From Burkholderiaceae bacterium (lineage in GTDB: Bacteria; Pseudomonadota; Gammaproteobacteria; Burkholderiales; Burkholderiaceae), in assembly GCA_947448625.1 (NCBI GenBank), contig CANFOT010000006.1:1-64000 (forward strand): a stretch of 64,000 nucleotides of DNA, written 5' to 3'. This document shows positions 38,118-47,570 of the stretch, in pieces. Position 1 is the first letter of the stretch, and every line of letters starts with the position of its first letter. Below the pieces are notes generated by a model. That model saw only the letters and a list, made by a program, of their open reading frames with translations, made no database searches and was not told where the DNA came from. The translations under genes and the position numbers were made by a program.

Positions 38118-38798
38118 ATGAAAACTCAGCTTTATAGTTTCTGGCGTAGCTCAGCAGCCTTTCGGGTACGAATTGCCCTGAATTTAAAAGGCCTTCATTA
38201 CGAAGTGATTCCTGTACATCTAATAAAGAGCGGGGGCGAACAAGCGTCATTGGACTACGTCAATAAAAACCCCAATCGATTAGTGCCCCTATATACCGAT
38301 GGCACTCACACCATTCACCAATCTCTTGCCATCATTGAATATCTTGAAGAGATTCAACAGAATCCCCCACTACTACCTCAATCGGCAATCGATCGAGCAT
38401 GGGTACGTGCAATAGCAATGGATATTGCCATGGATATTCACCCGCTCAATAATTTGAGGGTACTGCGCTACCTCATCAAAACTGTAGGTGCAAGTGCAGA
38501 GGCAAAAGATGCCTGGAATGAACATTGGATCAATTTGGGTTTAGGGGCCCTAGAGCAACGATTGAGTGCAGATTGCAGGGTGGGCCGCTTTGCCTTCGGA
38601 GATCGACCTGGTTTGATTGATATCTGTCTGGTGCCGCAAATATTTAATGCTCTTAGTGCGCAGATGGATATGACAGCCTATCCAACACTCATGAGCATAT
38701 TTCATGAGTGCATGACACTACCAGCCTTTATTGATGCATCTTGGGAAAATCAAATTGATGCCGAGGGATCAAACCCCCTTGCTCCACCACAGGAATAA
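38118..38798 (+). CDS. Zeta-class glutathione S-transferase, MaiA-like
   Basis: A 226-residue protein with the thioredoxin-like N-terminal domain (FWRSSAAFRVRIALNLKGL) and an all-helical C-terminal domain. MaiA isomerises maleylacetoacetate in tyrosine breakdown. In the zeta signature SSCxxRVRIAL the Cys is replaced by Ala here (SSAAFRVRIAL, residues 9-19). No hmgA or fahA is nearby, so a different role is possible. The ATG at 38118 has AAGGA upstream and is preferred to the GTG at 38091. The 3' end overlaps the AEC gene by 30 bases. Confidence 0.75.
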   Translation: MKTQLYSFWRSSAAFRVRIALNLKGLHYEVIPVHLIKSGGEQASLDYVNKNPNRLVPLYTDGTHTIHQSLAIIEYLEEIQQNPPLLPQSAIDRAWVRAIAMDIAMDIHPLNNLRVLRYLIKTVGASAEAKDAWNEHWINLGLGALEQRLSADCRVGRFAFGDRPGLIDICLVPQIFNALSAQMDMTAYPTLMSIFHECMTLPAFIDASWENQIDAEGSNPLAPPQE

Positions 38799-39698
38799 AG
38801 AGAGCGTTAGCAAAGATCCTAGTGTAGTTATAAGTACGACTCGAGAAATTATTCTGCCATCAGCGTTGTAATACTGAGCCAGCATAAAGGGGCCAGTACC
38901 CGTGGGAAGTGCCGCTAGTATGACAACCGCGTTTACCCACAAGGAGGGCAACTCTAAGATTGGCCCAGCTAGCAACCAAGCAAGGAGCGGCTGAATAATC
39001 AGTTTTGCAAAACTAATACCCCACGCTTGCTGAGATGCTGATTTTTCTTTTTGCATCAAAAATAGACCGATAGAAACAAGTGCGCAAGGTGTTGCGGCTG
39101 CAGCTAAAAAAGCAAGCACCTGAGCTAAGGGTTCGTATAAAACCAAGTTAGTAGCGGACCATAGCAAACCTACTACTGGGGCAATCAATAATGGATTAGT
39201 GCATAAAGACTTGAGCACGCTCCAAAAAATTTCATGGGGGTTTTTGTGGGACAGAATGCCAAGCTCAATGAAGACAGTTGCTATAGCAAACATCACAAAT
39301 ACAATAAAAGTAGAAATGATCGCTGGCGCTAAGCCATCTTGACCAAGAGCCAAAACGCAGAGCGGAATTCCCATATAGCCGGTATTGGAGTAAGAAGCAC
39401 TCAACCCCGAAAAACTAGCCGCCGCTAAATCTCGACTGCGAATCCAACTCATCGCCAACACGAGAATAAATACTGCCAAGCAACTCAGAAGAAAGGCGGC
39501 AATAAAACCGGGCCGCCAAAGCGTCTGCCAGCTACTACTGGATGCAAAATTAAATAATTGGGCAGGTAGTGCAAGCCAGACTACGAATCGATTTAACTCT
39601 ACGGATGCGCTTTCGCCCAACTTGCCCGCTCTGCCACAAACGTAACCAATCAGAATAAGGGCAAATACTGGAAAGACGACATTAAAAACGTAGAACAA
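38769..39698 (-). CDS. Auxin efflux carrier (AEC) family transporter
   Basis: A 309-residue membrane protein with about 10 hydrophobic segments. The start VFPVFALILIGYVCGRAGKL and the Asn-containing NRFVVWLALPAQLFNF segment are AEC/MdcF-type features. Family members export or import small carboxylates such as malonate and malate. There is no ATG in frame: the frame begins at a stop at 39714-39716 and the first usable start is TTG at 39696-39698, with no clear ribosome site. It follows the gamma-carbonic anhydrase gene by 20 bases, so it may be translated by coupling. Confidence 0.8.
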   Translation of the reverse strand: MFYVFNVVFPVFALILIGYVCGRAGKLGESASVELNRFVVWLALPAQLFNFASSSSWQTLWRPGFIAAFLLSCLAVFILVLAMSWIRSRDLAAASFSGLSASYSNTGYMGIPLCVLALGQDGLAPAIISTFIVFVMFAIATVFIELGILSHKNPHEIFWSVLKSLCTNPLLIAPVVGLLWSATNLVLYEPLAQVLAFLAAAATPCALVSIGLFLMQKEKSASQQAWGISFAKLIIQPLLAWLLAGPILELPSLWVNAVVILAALPTGTGPFMLAQYYNADGRIISRVVLITTLGSLLTLSLFLWWSKGV

Positions 39699-39718
39699 TT
39701 GAGATGCGCTTTTTTAAA

Positions 39719-40243
39719 TTAGGCAATCTTCTTCAGCGTCTTTTGATATCGCTGCGCATTTTTGACGTAACGTCCAGCAATGTCTTCGATACCTGAAATC
39801 TGCCCTGGAGTCAGCGTCTTAACCGCTTTAGCAGGGGAACCCAAAATCATCGAGCCATCGGGAAACTCTTTGCCTTCAGTCACTAATGCGCCAGCGCCTA
39901 CTAAACAGTTCTTGCCAATCTTGGCGCCATTCAAAATTACCGCACCAATTCCAATCAAAGTACCATCGCCAATCTGACAACCATGGAGCATCACTTGGTG
40001 CCCAATAGTGACTTGCTTGCCAATGATCAGAGGATAGCCAGGGTCAGTATGCAAAATAGATGCATCTTGCACATTACTGTCCTCGCCAATTTGTATGAGG
40101 TCGTTATCGCCACGGATAACGACCTTGGGCCAAACGCTTGCATTTTGATGAAGCTCAACCCTGCCGATGACTTCTGCGCTCTCAGCAACCCAAGCCCCAT
40201 CCCCTAATTGAGGGGCATTTCCATCTAGTTCAAATATAGCCAT
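39719..40243 (-). CDS. Gamma-carbonic anhydrase family protein (YrdA-like)
   Basis: A 174-residue left-handed beta-helix protein built of hexapeptide repeats. Three histidines that bind metal in the gamma-CA trimer are visible in [21 protein letters not shown]. It is expected to be cytoplasmic. Physiological activity is unproven for most YrdA-type members. It is upstream of the AEC gene and follows amt at 35 bases. Confidence 0.9.
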   Translation of the reverse strand: MAIFELDGNAPQLGDGAWVAESAEVIGRVELHQNASVWPKVVIRGDNDLIQIGEDSNVQDASILHTDPGYPLIIGKQVTIGHQVMLHGCQIGDGTLIGIGAVILNGAKIGKNCLVGAGALVTEGKEFPDGSMILGSPAKAVKTLTPGQISGIEDIAGRYVKNAQRYQKTLKKIA

Positions 40244-40278
40244 GATTCATTATAGGTAATCATCACATTGAAGAATAT

Positions 40279-41481
40279 CTACCAGTTAGGCTCACGATCT
40301 GGAGTAGATGAAATGCGGTGAATACTCAAATCCGCGCCGTCATACTCTTCCTCATGGGACATCCGGATACCTAAGACAGCTTTTAGCAGTCCATAGACCA
40401 CAAAACCACCAGTCAGTGCAATGGCAACCCCTAAACCACTTCCAATCAGCTGCCCCAAGAAAGTCACACCGCCAATTCCACCCAGCGCTTTTGCGCCAAA
40501 GATGCCTGCTGCCAATCCACCCCACAAACCACATAGGCCGTGCAAAGGCCAAACTCCTAATACGTCATCAATCTTCCAACGATTTTGCACCAAGGTAAAC
40601 ATATAGACAAAGAGAGCACCAGCAATTAAGCCAACAACCAAAGCACCCATGGGGTGCATCAAATCCGAGCCCGCACAAACTGCCACCAAGCCAGCCAAAG
40701 GTCCGTTATACGTAAAACCTGGGTCATTACGGCCAATCACCCAAGCTGCCAGGGTGCCCCCTACCATGGCCATTAAGGAATTCATTGCCACCAAGCCGCT
40801 GACCTTATCGATAGTCTGCGCACTCATCACATTAAATCCAAACCAACCTACCGCCAAAATCCATGCACCCAAAGCCAGGAATGGAATGCTTGATGGCGGA
40901 TGTGCTGCGATGTTGCCATCCTTGGTGTAGCGACCGCGACGAGCCCCCAAAAGGATGACTGCTGGTAATGCGATCCAACCACCAACCGCATGCACAACAA
41001 CCGAACCAGCAAAGTCATGAAACTCTTCGCCAGTCAGTGACTTAATCCACGCTTGGATACCGTAATGCTGATTCCAGGCAATACCTTCGAAGAAGGGGTA
41101 AATGAAACCAACCAGCACAAAGGTGGCAATTAATTGGGGATTAAACTTCGCGCGCTCAGCAATGCCACCAGAGATAATGGCTGGAATAGCAGCAGCAAAG
41201 GTCAACAAGAAAAAGAATTTGACTAATTCATAACCATTCTTCTCCGCCAACAACTCAGCACCAGAGAAAAAATCGACGCCGTAGGCGATGCTGTAGCCAA
41301 TAAAGAAATAAGCAATTGTCGAAACTGCAAAGTCGACCAGGATTTTGACCAAGGCATTGACTTGGTTTTTTTTCCGAACGGTGCCTAGCTCGAGAAATGC
41401 GAAACCCGCATGCATTGCCAGCACCATGATGGCGCCGAGCAAAATAAATAAGACATCGCTACCTGATTTCAAAGTATCCAC
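40279..41481 (-). CDS. amt: Ammonium transporter
   Basis: A 400-residue inner-membrane channel with 11 predicted segments that carries ammonium into the cell. The twin histidines H164 (VVVHAVGGW) and H314 (WPLHGLCGLWGG) and the motif AGSVVVHAVGGWIALP are typical. There is no glnK gene next to it. A 17-base palindrome resembling an NtrC site lies about 64 bases upstream. No clear sigma54 -24/-12 pair could be found. Confidence 0.95.
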   Translation of the reverse strand: MDTLKSGSDVLFILLGAIMVLAMHAGFAFLELGTVRKKNQVNALVKILVDFAVSTIAYFFIGYSIAYGVDFFSGAELLAEKNGYELVKFFFLLTFAAAIPAIISGGIAERAKFNPQLIATFVLVGFIYPFFEGIAWNQHYGIQAWIKSLTGEEFHDFAGSVVVHAVGGWIALPAVILLGARRGRYTKDGNIAAHPPSSIPFLALGAWILAVGWFGFNVMSAQTIDKVSGLVAMNSLMAMVGGTLAAWVIGRNDPGFTYNGPLAGLVAVCAGSDLMHPMGALVVGLIAGALFVYMFTLVQNRWKIDDVLGVWPLHGLCGLWGGLAAGIFGAKALGGIGGVTFLGQLIGSGLGVAIALTGGFVVYGLLKAVLGIRMSHEEEYDGADLSIHRISSTPDREPNW

Positions 41482-41544
41482 TGAAATTACCCCCTATGTT
41501 TTTGCATCATTATGGGGAATATAAAGACCAAATTCGGGCATTAA

Positions 41545-41561
41545 TGCACTTATTTAGTGCA
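41545..41561. promoter_or_regulatory. Palindrome resembling an NtrC-binding site, between amt and the Rap1a-like gene
   Basis: TGCACT (41545-41550), five bases, AGTGCA (41556-41561). This is close to the enteric NtrC site TGCACCA-N3-TGGTGCA. It lies 64 bases upstream of amt and 58 bases upstream of the plus-strand gene at 41619. Confidence 0.45.
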
Positions 41562-41618
41562 ATTTAATGCTCAAAATATGGTTTATTATCAAATTTACAT
41601 ACACCCAAGGGAGAACCC

Positions 41619-41981
41619 ATGAAAAAAGTTTTAGTTCTATTAGCCGCTTTAGGTACATTTTGTGGCCTTGCCCAAGCCCAAGAAAAAGTTCAGGTGCTGA
41701 GCGCACAAGAGCTAGTAACTGTTTGCAAATTGCCGGCAAGCCCAGAGTCCCGTAGCTTTTGCGTAGGTTATACAACCGCTATTTATGACACTTATCTAGC
41801 GACACGTCATCCGCAACGCGCAAAACCTTACATTTGCGTTAAGCAGCCAGCCCCTTCACGTGACGAAGTGATTGGTGAATTTGTGAAGTTTGGCCAAAGC
41901 AACCAACAGGTTTCCGATAAACCTGCAGCAGGGGTTTTCTTGGGCTTTCTGGCAGCACGCTTTCCTTGCGCCAGAAAATAA
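41619..41981 (+). CDS. Exported Rap1a/Tai-like protein
   Basis: A 120-residue secreted or periplasmic protein. Residues 1-20 are a signal peptide (cleavage after AQA). The mature protein has four cysteines (C36, C48, C73, C117), the FCVGYTTAIYDTYL segment and a final AAGVFLGFLAARFPC, which is the Rap1a/Tai pattern, first known from immunity proteins against type VI effectors. No effector or T6SS gene is in view, and most members in environmental bacteria are uncharacterised. AAGGGAG precedes the ATG. Confidence 0.7.
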   Translation: MKKVLVLLAALGTFCGLAQAQEKVQVLSAQELVTVCKLPASPESRSFCVGYTTAIYDTYLATRHPQRAKPYICVKQPAPSRDEVIGEFVKFGQSNQQVSDKPAAGVFLGFLAARFPCARK

Positions 41982-42029
41982 ACCAAGTCATTTAGCCAAC
42001 TCAATATATAGACATAAGGAACAGTTGAT

Positions 42030-42317
42030 ATGAAAAAAATTATCGCTATTACTGCCGCAACTCTCGCAATCGCTGGTTGCTCCAACATGAGCAACACAGA
42101 ACAACGCACTTTATCTGGCGCCAGTATCGGTGCAGCTGCTGGTGCAGTTGGCACAGCTATTTTCCACGGCAACCCTATCTGGGGCGCAGTTGGTGGTGCA
42201 GCTGTTGGTGCAGCCTCTGGTTACGTATATGACGCCTACAAAAAAGAGCAGGCTTCTGAGTACAACTCTGGCTACAACGCTGGAAAAAATAATCAAAAGA
42301 ATCAAGCTCCCAACTAA
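42030..42317 (+). CDS. Glycine-zipper lipoprotein
   Basis: A 95-residue lipoprotein. The lipobox is IAGC with C17, so it is acylated and anchored to the outer or inner membrane. Residues 29-66 are a Gly-zipper membrane-associated segment (GASIGAAAGAVGTAIF and GAVGGAAVGAASGYVY). The C-terminal tail is Asn- and Gln-rich. AAGGAA is the ribosome site. It lies 48 bases after the Rap1a-like gene. Its function is unknown. Confidence 0.75.
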   Translation: MKKIIAITAATLAIAGCSNMSNTEQRTLSGASIGAAAGAVGTAIFHGNPIWGAVGGAAVGAASGYVYDAYKKEQASEYNSGYNAGKNNQKNQAPN

Positions 42318-42366
42318 TCATCCTCTGCGCATCGAGCGCATGGCTGTTGTTTAGTAGCTCAGCATT

Positions 42367-42402
42367 AAAAAACCCGACTTGCGCGATGTAAGTCGGGTTT
42401 TT
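42367..42402. terminator. Bidirectional terminator between the lipoprotein gene and htpG
   Basis: A 10-bp stem AACCCGACTT / AAGTCGGGTT (42371-42380 and 42390-42399) is flanked by A residues on the left and T residues on the right. It is suited to both converging transcripts. Confidence 0.88.
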
Positions 42403-42421
42403 CTTTAGGCGATCTAGATAA

Positions 42422-44323
42422 TTAGGAAAGCAGTAGCTGATTGATACGCTTTACGTACGCAGCTGGATCATTTAACTGTCCGCCTTCAGCCAAAAGGGCT
42501 TGGTCAAACAACACCTGAGTCCATTCATCAAAATGCCCGCCATCTGACTTCAACTTCAGAAGCAGCGGATGCTCAGGGTTAACTTCTAAAATAGGCTTTG
42601 TATCTGGAGCTTGTTGGCCAGCAGCTTTGAGCATACGCAATAAATTACCGGATAGTTCATTCTCATCAGAAACCAAGCATGCTGGGGAGTCAGTCAAGCG
42701 GAAGGTAACACGAACATCCTTAACCTTATCCGCTAAGGTCAACTTCATGCGATCGAGCAAATCCTTGAAATTCTTTTCAGTTTCTTCATGCTCTTTCTTT
42801 TCTTTCTCATCACTTAAGCTTCCGAGATCAAGTCCGCCTTTTGCCACAGAGGTCATATGCTTGCCGTCAAACTCAGTAAAGAATGACAGCATCCATTCAT
42901 CAACGCGATCAGAGAGCAAGAGCACCTCAACCCCCTTCTTGCGGAAAATTTCTAAATGAGGACTGTTTTTAGCAGCATTGAAAGTATCACCAGTCACGTA
43001 ATAAATCTTATCCTGCCCCTCCTTCATACGCGCGACATAGTCAGCCAAAGAAACAGTTTGATCCGCAGAATCTGAATACGTGCTCGAAAAACGCAAGAGT
43101 TTTAAGATGCGCTCTTGATTTGACTGATCTTCCCCCACACCCTCTTTGAGAACTTGTCCAAACTGAGTCCAAAAGGTTTGATATTTTTCTTTTTTAGCCC
43201 CATCATCACTGTTGGCCAAATCTTCCAACATGCTGAGAACGCGCTTAGTAGAGCTTTCGCGAATGATCTTGACGTCGCGCGATTCCTGCAGAATTTCACG
43301 AGAGACGTTTAACGGTAAATCAGTTGAATCAATAACGCCCGTGACAAAACGCAAATACATCGGCATTAGCTGCTCTGCATCATCCATGATGAACACGCGC
43401 TTGACATACAACTTAATGCCGCCCCGCTTATTACGATCCCACAAATCAAAAGGTGCACGTGCAGGCACATATAACAGTTGCGTGAATTCGCTACGACCCT
43501 CAACCCTATTTAAGGAGTGGCACAAGGGATTTTCGTAGTCATGCGATAAGTGCTTATAGAACTCGTCGTACTGCTCATCAGTAATTTCTGATTTAGCCCG
43601 CGCCCACAAAGCGCTCGATTGATTAATGCTTTCGAGCTCATCCTTAATAACGTGCTCATTTTTATCAGCATCCCACTCCTCCTTATTCATCTGAATAGGT
43701 AAGGAGATGTGATCAGAGTACTTACGGATAATGGATTTGAGTTTATGGGCAGAAAGGAAGTCATCTTCACCCTCACGAAGATGCATCGTGATCGCGGTCC
43801 CGCGTTGTGGGCGATCAATACTTTCTACTGTAAATTCACCTGAACCATCAGATTCCCAACGAACACCATCGGCTTCAGGCAGGCCTGCGCGACGAGTTTC
43901 TACTGTAATCCGGTCAGCCACAATAAATGCTGAATAGAAGCCCACGCCAAACTGGCCAATTAAGGCTGCATCTTTCTGCTGATCCCCTGAAAGCTTAGAG
44001 AAAAACTCTTTCGTACCAGAGCGGGCGATGGTTCCCAAATTGGAAATCACTTCATCACGACTCATGCCAATTCCATTATCAGAAATAGTGACAGTTCTGG
44101 CGGCTTTATCAAAGCTGACTTTAATTTTCAGATCAGGATCGTCGCCATACCAATCGGGATGTTCAATACCCTCAAAGCGGAGCTTGTCAGAAGCGTCAGA
44201 CGCATTGGAGATTAACTCACGGAGAAAAATTTCCTTGTTGGAATACAGGGAGTGAATCATCAGTTGTAAAAGTTGCTTTACCTCGGCCTGAAAGCCCAAG
44301 GTTTCTTTGCTGGCTACAGTCAT
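42422..44323 (-). CDS. htpG: Chaperone HtpG (Hsp90)
   Basis: A 633-residue cytosolic Hsp90. The N-terminal GHKL ATPase motifs [18 protein letters not shown] (about 38-55), DNGIGM and [11 protein letters not shown] are clear. The middle and C-terminal domains complete the full length. The conserved MEEVD motif is absent, as in all bacteria. The minus-strand rhodanese gene lies upstream. Confidence 0.97.
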   Translation of the reverse strand: MTVASKETLGFQAEVKQLLQLMIHSLYSNKEIFLRELISNASDASDKLRFEGIEHPDWYGDDPDLKIKVSFDKAARTVTISDNGIGMSRDEVISNLGTIARSGTKEFFSKLSGDQQKDAALIGQFGVGFYSAFIVADRITVETRRAGLPEADGVRWESDGSGEFTVESIDRPQRGTAITMHLREGEDDFLSAHKLKSIIRKYSDHISLPIQMNKEEWDADKNEHVIKDELESINQSSALWARAKSEITDEQYDEFYKHLSHDYENPLCHSLNRVEGRSEFTQLLYVPARAPFDLWDRNKRGGIKLYVKRVFIMDDAEQLMPMYLRFVTGVIDSTDLPLNVSREILQESRDVKIIRESSTKRVLSMLEDLANSDDGAKKEKYQTFWTQFGQVLKEGVGEDQSNQERILKLLRFSSTYSDSADQTVSLADYVARMKEGQDKIYYVTGDTFNAAKNSPHLEIFRKKGVEVLLLSDRVDEWMLSFFTEFDGKHMTSVAKGGLDLGSLSDEKEKKEHEETEKNFKDLLDRMKLTLADKVKDVRVTFRLTDSPACLVSDENELSGNLLRMLKAAGQQAPDTKPILEVNPEHPLLLKLKSDGGHFDEWTQVLFDQALLAEGGQLNDPAAYVKRINQLLLS

Positions 44324-44352
44324 GTGAATACCCCCTTCATTAATGGACAGAA

Positions 44353-44369
44353 CCCCCAGTAATTGGGGG
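44353..44369. other. Hairpin between the rhodanese gene and htpG
   Basis: A short stem CCCCCA / TGGGGG with a 5-base loop sits in the 83-base gap. Read on the minus strand it is followed by TTCTG, so any terminating activity for the rhodanese transcript would be weak. Confidence 0.35.
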
Positions 44370-44406
44370 CTATTTAATGTATTTCAAGATCTATCAAACT
44401 AGAAAA

Positions 44407-44820
44407 TTAGCCAGGGTGTGGCTTTGAATGCCTCTCTACAACTGGCAATTCAGCCTTTTTCCATGCGCTAAAGCCACCTTCCAGATGACAAATGCCAGGC
44501 ACCCCCATTTTTTGGAGAGTTTCTGTTGCCAGCGCTGAACGCCAAGCAGATGCGCAATAGAGCACCAAACGCTTCCCTTCGCCAAAAACTGACTTGTAAT
44601 AAGGGCTATCAGGGTCGACCCAAAACTCCAGCATGCCGCGGGGTGCATGAATTGCATTCGGGATCATGCCATCACGCTCCAACTCCCTAACGTCGCGAAT
44701 ATCCACGAAAACGGTATTTTCATCACCCAAAAATGCTTGCGCTTGCTCTAACGGAATGGTCTCAATTTGAGCCATCGCATTTGCAATTAACTCTTGATAG
44801 CCTAATTTTAATTTCATCAA
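44407..44820 (-). CDS. Rhodanese-like sulfurtransferase
   Basis: A single-domain rhodanese of 137 residues. The active loop is C89-A-S-A-W-R94 in LVLYCASAWRSALA. VDIRDVRELERDGMIPNAIHAPRGMLEF (39-66) is the family's typical N-terminal part. M1 or M2 may be the start. It has no signal peptide and is therefore cytoplasmic. The sulfur acceptor is unknown. Confidence 0.9.
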   Translation of the reverse strand: MMKLKLGYQELIANAMAQIETIPLEQAQAFLGDENTVFVDIRDVRELERDGMIPNAIHAPRGMLEFWVDPDSPYYKSVFGEGKRLVLYCASAWRSALATETLQKMGVPGICHLEGGFSAWKKAELPVVERHSKPHPG

Positions 44821-44898
44821 AATCCCCTAAATTGCTAATACTTTTATTTGATTGATCTTTAGGGCATTTTCACAGGCCCGTCCTGATAATATGTCCCT

Positions 44899-46161
44899 AT
44901 GAACTTTACCCCCACAGAACTTGGCGCAAGCATTATTTTTGCTATCGCAGTACTTCATACCTTTTGCACATCATATTTTGAAGCGCTCGCTAAAAAATCT
45001 CCAAGACATGCTGGCTTATGGCATCTACTCGGTGAAATAGAAATCGTCTTCGGATTTTGGGCGGCTATTCTCGTTATTTTTATTAGCCTAAATGAAGATC
45101 TAGAAACTGCTAAGACTTTTTTAAATACACGCAATTTCACAGAACCTTTATTCGTTTTTGCCATCATGATTGTGGCCGGTAGTAAGCCCATTCTATTTTT
45201 TGCAGAACAGCTCTTGCAGACACTGGGATTGGGTACGCGCCTACTTCTAAGAACTCGAAGCGCACCAGTACTCTACTTTTTAACCCTTGGAATTACGCCG
45301 CTCATGGGCTCACTCATTACCGAGCCTGCAGCCATGACTTTGGCGGCATTTCTATTGCGTGATTTAGTCTACCGTCATCAATGCTCCAAGGCCTTGCTAT
45401 TCGGAACGCTAGGTGTACTCTTCGTGAATATTTCGATTGGTGGAACGCTGACTAATTTCGCAGCGCCTCCAGTGCTCATGGTTGCAACTACATGGGATTG
45501 GAGTTCGGCATTCATGTTCAAAAATTTTGGCATGGAATCTTGTGTCGCCATTTTTATTAACGCTCTTGGGGCAACGCTCCTGTTCCACCGCCAGCTCGTA
45601 GAGCCTAACACCACTAAAAAAGAGACAAATATTCCAGTAGCGGTGATTTGTGTACACCTATTATTTTTACTTGGTGTTGTGGTGTTCGCTCATGATCCGA
45701 TTATTTTCATGTGGATACTTCTATTTTTTATTGGCTACACGATTGCGTATCCAAAACACCAAAGTCCCCTGATTTTGAAAGAGGCATTATTGGTTGGCTT
45801 CTTCTTGGGCGGATTGGTTGTCCTAGGTGCTCTGCAGGGTTGGTGGCTACAACCCATCCTAGAAATGATGAGTCCTACCGCTGTTTTCTATGGAAGTCTT
45901 GCCCTCACCGCCTTAACTGACAATGCTGCCCTAACGTATTTAGGCTCTTTAGTTACCGGCACTTCGCCCGAGTTTAAGCTGGCCTTAGTAAGTGGAGCGG
46001 TAGCTGGCGGCGGTCTCACTGTTATTGCCAATGCACCAAATCCTGCTGGAATCGCCATTTTGCGCAAACACTTCCCAAATGGCGCTGTATCAGCGCTATA
46101 TCTACTGATTGCAGCTCTTCCACCCACATTCGTAGCAATTCTGGCGTATAGGCTCCTGTAA
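44899..46161 (+). CDS. Putative Na+/H+ antiporter (membrane protein)
   Basis: A 420-residue inner-membrane protein with about 11 hydrophobic segments. The second-half segments GSLITEPAAMTLAAFLL (near 138-154) and LTDNAALTYLGSLVTG (near 339-354), containing conserved acidic residues in membrane segments, match the Na_H_antiport_3 (formerly DUF1504) family as I remember it. Its ion specificity is untested here. Confidence 0.75.
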   Translation: MNFTPTELGASIIFAIAVLHTFCTSYFEALAKKSPRHAGLWHLLGEIEIVFGFWAAILVIFISLNEDLETAKTFLNTRNFTEPLFVFAIMIVAGSKPILFFAEQLLQTLGLGTRLLLRTRSAPVLYFLTLGITPLMGSLITEPAAMTLAAFLLRDLVYRHQCSKALLFGTLGVLFVNISIGGTLTNFAAPPVLMVATTWDWSSAFMFKNFGMESCVAIFINALGATLLFHRQLVEPNTTKKETNIPVAVICVHLLFLLGVVVFAHDPIIFMWILLFFIGYTIAYPKHQSPLILKEALLVGFFLGGLVVLGALQGWWLQPILEMMSPTAVFYGSLALTALTDNAALTYLGSLVTGTSPEFKLALVSGAVAGGGLTVIANAPNPAGIAILRKHFPNGAVSALYLLIAALPPTFVAILAYRLL

Positions 46162-46210
46162 AACAGTAAAATCAGCGCTTCGCCCCCAGCTATAAACCTG
46201 AGAACGGCAT

Positions 46211-47569
46211 ATGAAAAAGCTCTATATCAAAACCTTTGGCTGCCAAATGAACGAGTACGACTCGGGCAAGATGGCCGACCTCTTACATGCCGATGAAGGC
46301 ATGGTCATGACTGACACCCCAGAAGATGCAGATGTGGTTCTGTTGAATACCTGCTCAATTCGCGAAAAAGCAGAAGACAAAGTATTTTCGGACCTAGGGC
46401 GCCTGCGTGAGCTTAAGAAAACCAAACCCAACTTATTAATTGGTGTTGGTGGCTGCGTTGCCAGTCAAGAAGGTCAACAAATTATCAGTAGGGCGCCATA
46501 TGTAGACGTAGTCTTTGGTCCGCAAACACTACACCGCTTATCCGACCTGATTGCACAACGTCGCGAGACCGGCAGGTCTCAGGTAGATATTTCTTTCCCG
46601 GAAATAGAAAAGTTTGATCATCTTCCAGCATCACGCCAAACTCGCGGCTCTGCCTATGTCTCCATCATGGAAGGCTGCTCAAAATACTGCAGCTACTGCG
46701 TGGTTCCCTACACTCGAGGCGAAGAGGTATCGCGCCCCTTTGATGATGTGTTGACTGAAGTAGCTGGGCTTGCCGCCCAAGGCGTGAAAGAAATCGTCTT
46801 GCTCGGCCAAAACGTCAATGCTTATCTCGGCAAAATGGGAGATACAGAAGAGATTGCAGATTTTGCATTGCTGATTGAATACGTCGCAGAAATTCCCGGG
46901 GTAGAAAGAATTCGCTTTACCACTAGCCACCCCAAAGAATTTACTCAGCGTTTAATCGATGTCTACGCAAAAGTTCCTAAGCTTGTAAGCCATTTGCACC
47001 TTCCGGTTCAACATGCATCAGATACTGTTTTATCAGCGATGAAGCGTGGCTATACCGCACTGGAATACAAGAGCATTATTCGTAAGATGCGTGCTGTAAG
47101 GCCCGATCTAACTCTCTCTAGCGACTTCATTGTGGGCTTTCCTGGCGAGACTGATGAGGACTTTGCAAAACTACTCAAGATGGTTGAAGAGCTCAATTTT
47201 GACAATAGTTTTTGCTTTATCTTCAGTGCGCGCCCTGGGACGCCTGCGGCTAACCTGAGCGATGACACTCCTTACGAAGTCAAGCTCAAGCGACTGCAAA
47301 CATTGCTCGCACTTGTTGAATCACAAGCAAATCAGATCAGCAAAAATATGTTGGGTCAAACTGAGCGGGTACTTGTTGAAGGCTTAGCCAAGGATGGCGT
47401 AAATCTGCAAGGCCGCGCTGCTAACAATCGCGTTATTCACTTTACTGCACCAGATGACGATATCGAATCACTTATAGGTCAAATGGTAGATATCCATATT
47501 ACTGAAGTTCTCAATTTCACCCTCCGAGGGGATCTCCTGCGTGAATCTATTCATGCTGACGCCAACTAA
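46211..47569 (+). CDS. miaB: tRNA-2-methylthio-N6-dimethylallyladenosine synthase
   Basis: A 452-residue radical-SAM enzyme that adds a methylthio group to i6A37 in tRNA. The N-terminal UPF0004 domain carries FGCQMN and the further cysteines in [11 protein letters not shown] and GGCVASQEG. The radical-SAM motif CSKYCSYC is at about 154-161, and the C-terminal TRAM domain follows. It leads the miaB-ybeY-corC-lnt run. Confidence 0.97.
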   Translation: MKKLYIKTFGCQMNEYDSGKMADLLHADEGMVMTDTPEDADVVLLNTCSIREKAEDKVFSDLGRLRELKKTKPNLLIGVGGCVASQEGQQIISRAPYVDVVFGPQTLHRLSDLIAQRRETGRSQVDISFPEIEKFDHLPASRQTRGSAYVSIMEGCSKYCSYCVVPYTRGEEVSRPFDDVLTEVAGLAAQGVKEIVLLGQNVNAYLGKMGDTEEIADFALLIEYVAEIPGVERIRFTTSHPKEFTQRLIDVYAKVPKLVSHLHLPVQHASDTVLSAMKRGYTALEYKSIIRKMRAVRPDLTLSSDFIVGFPGETDEDFAKLLKMVEELNFDNSFCFIFSARPGTPAANLSDDTPYEVKLKRLQTLLALVESQANQISKNMLGQTERVLVEGLAKDGVNLQGRAANNRVIHFTAPDDDIESLIGQMVDIHITEVLNFTLRGDLLRESIHADAN

Positions 47570-47570
47570 G

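Noticed and set aside
41482-41544. sigma54 promoter upstream of amt
   Set aside because: No GG-N10-GC pair was found at the needed spacing, so only the NtrC-like palindrome is reported.
47541-47570. Upstream start for ybeY inside miaB
   Set aside because: The ATG at 47571, one base after the miaB stop, gives the normal N-terminus. The upstream start overlaps miaB by 29 bases.
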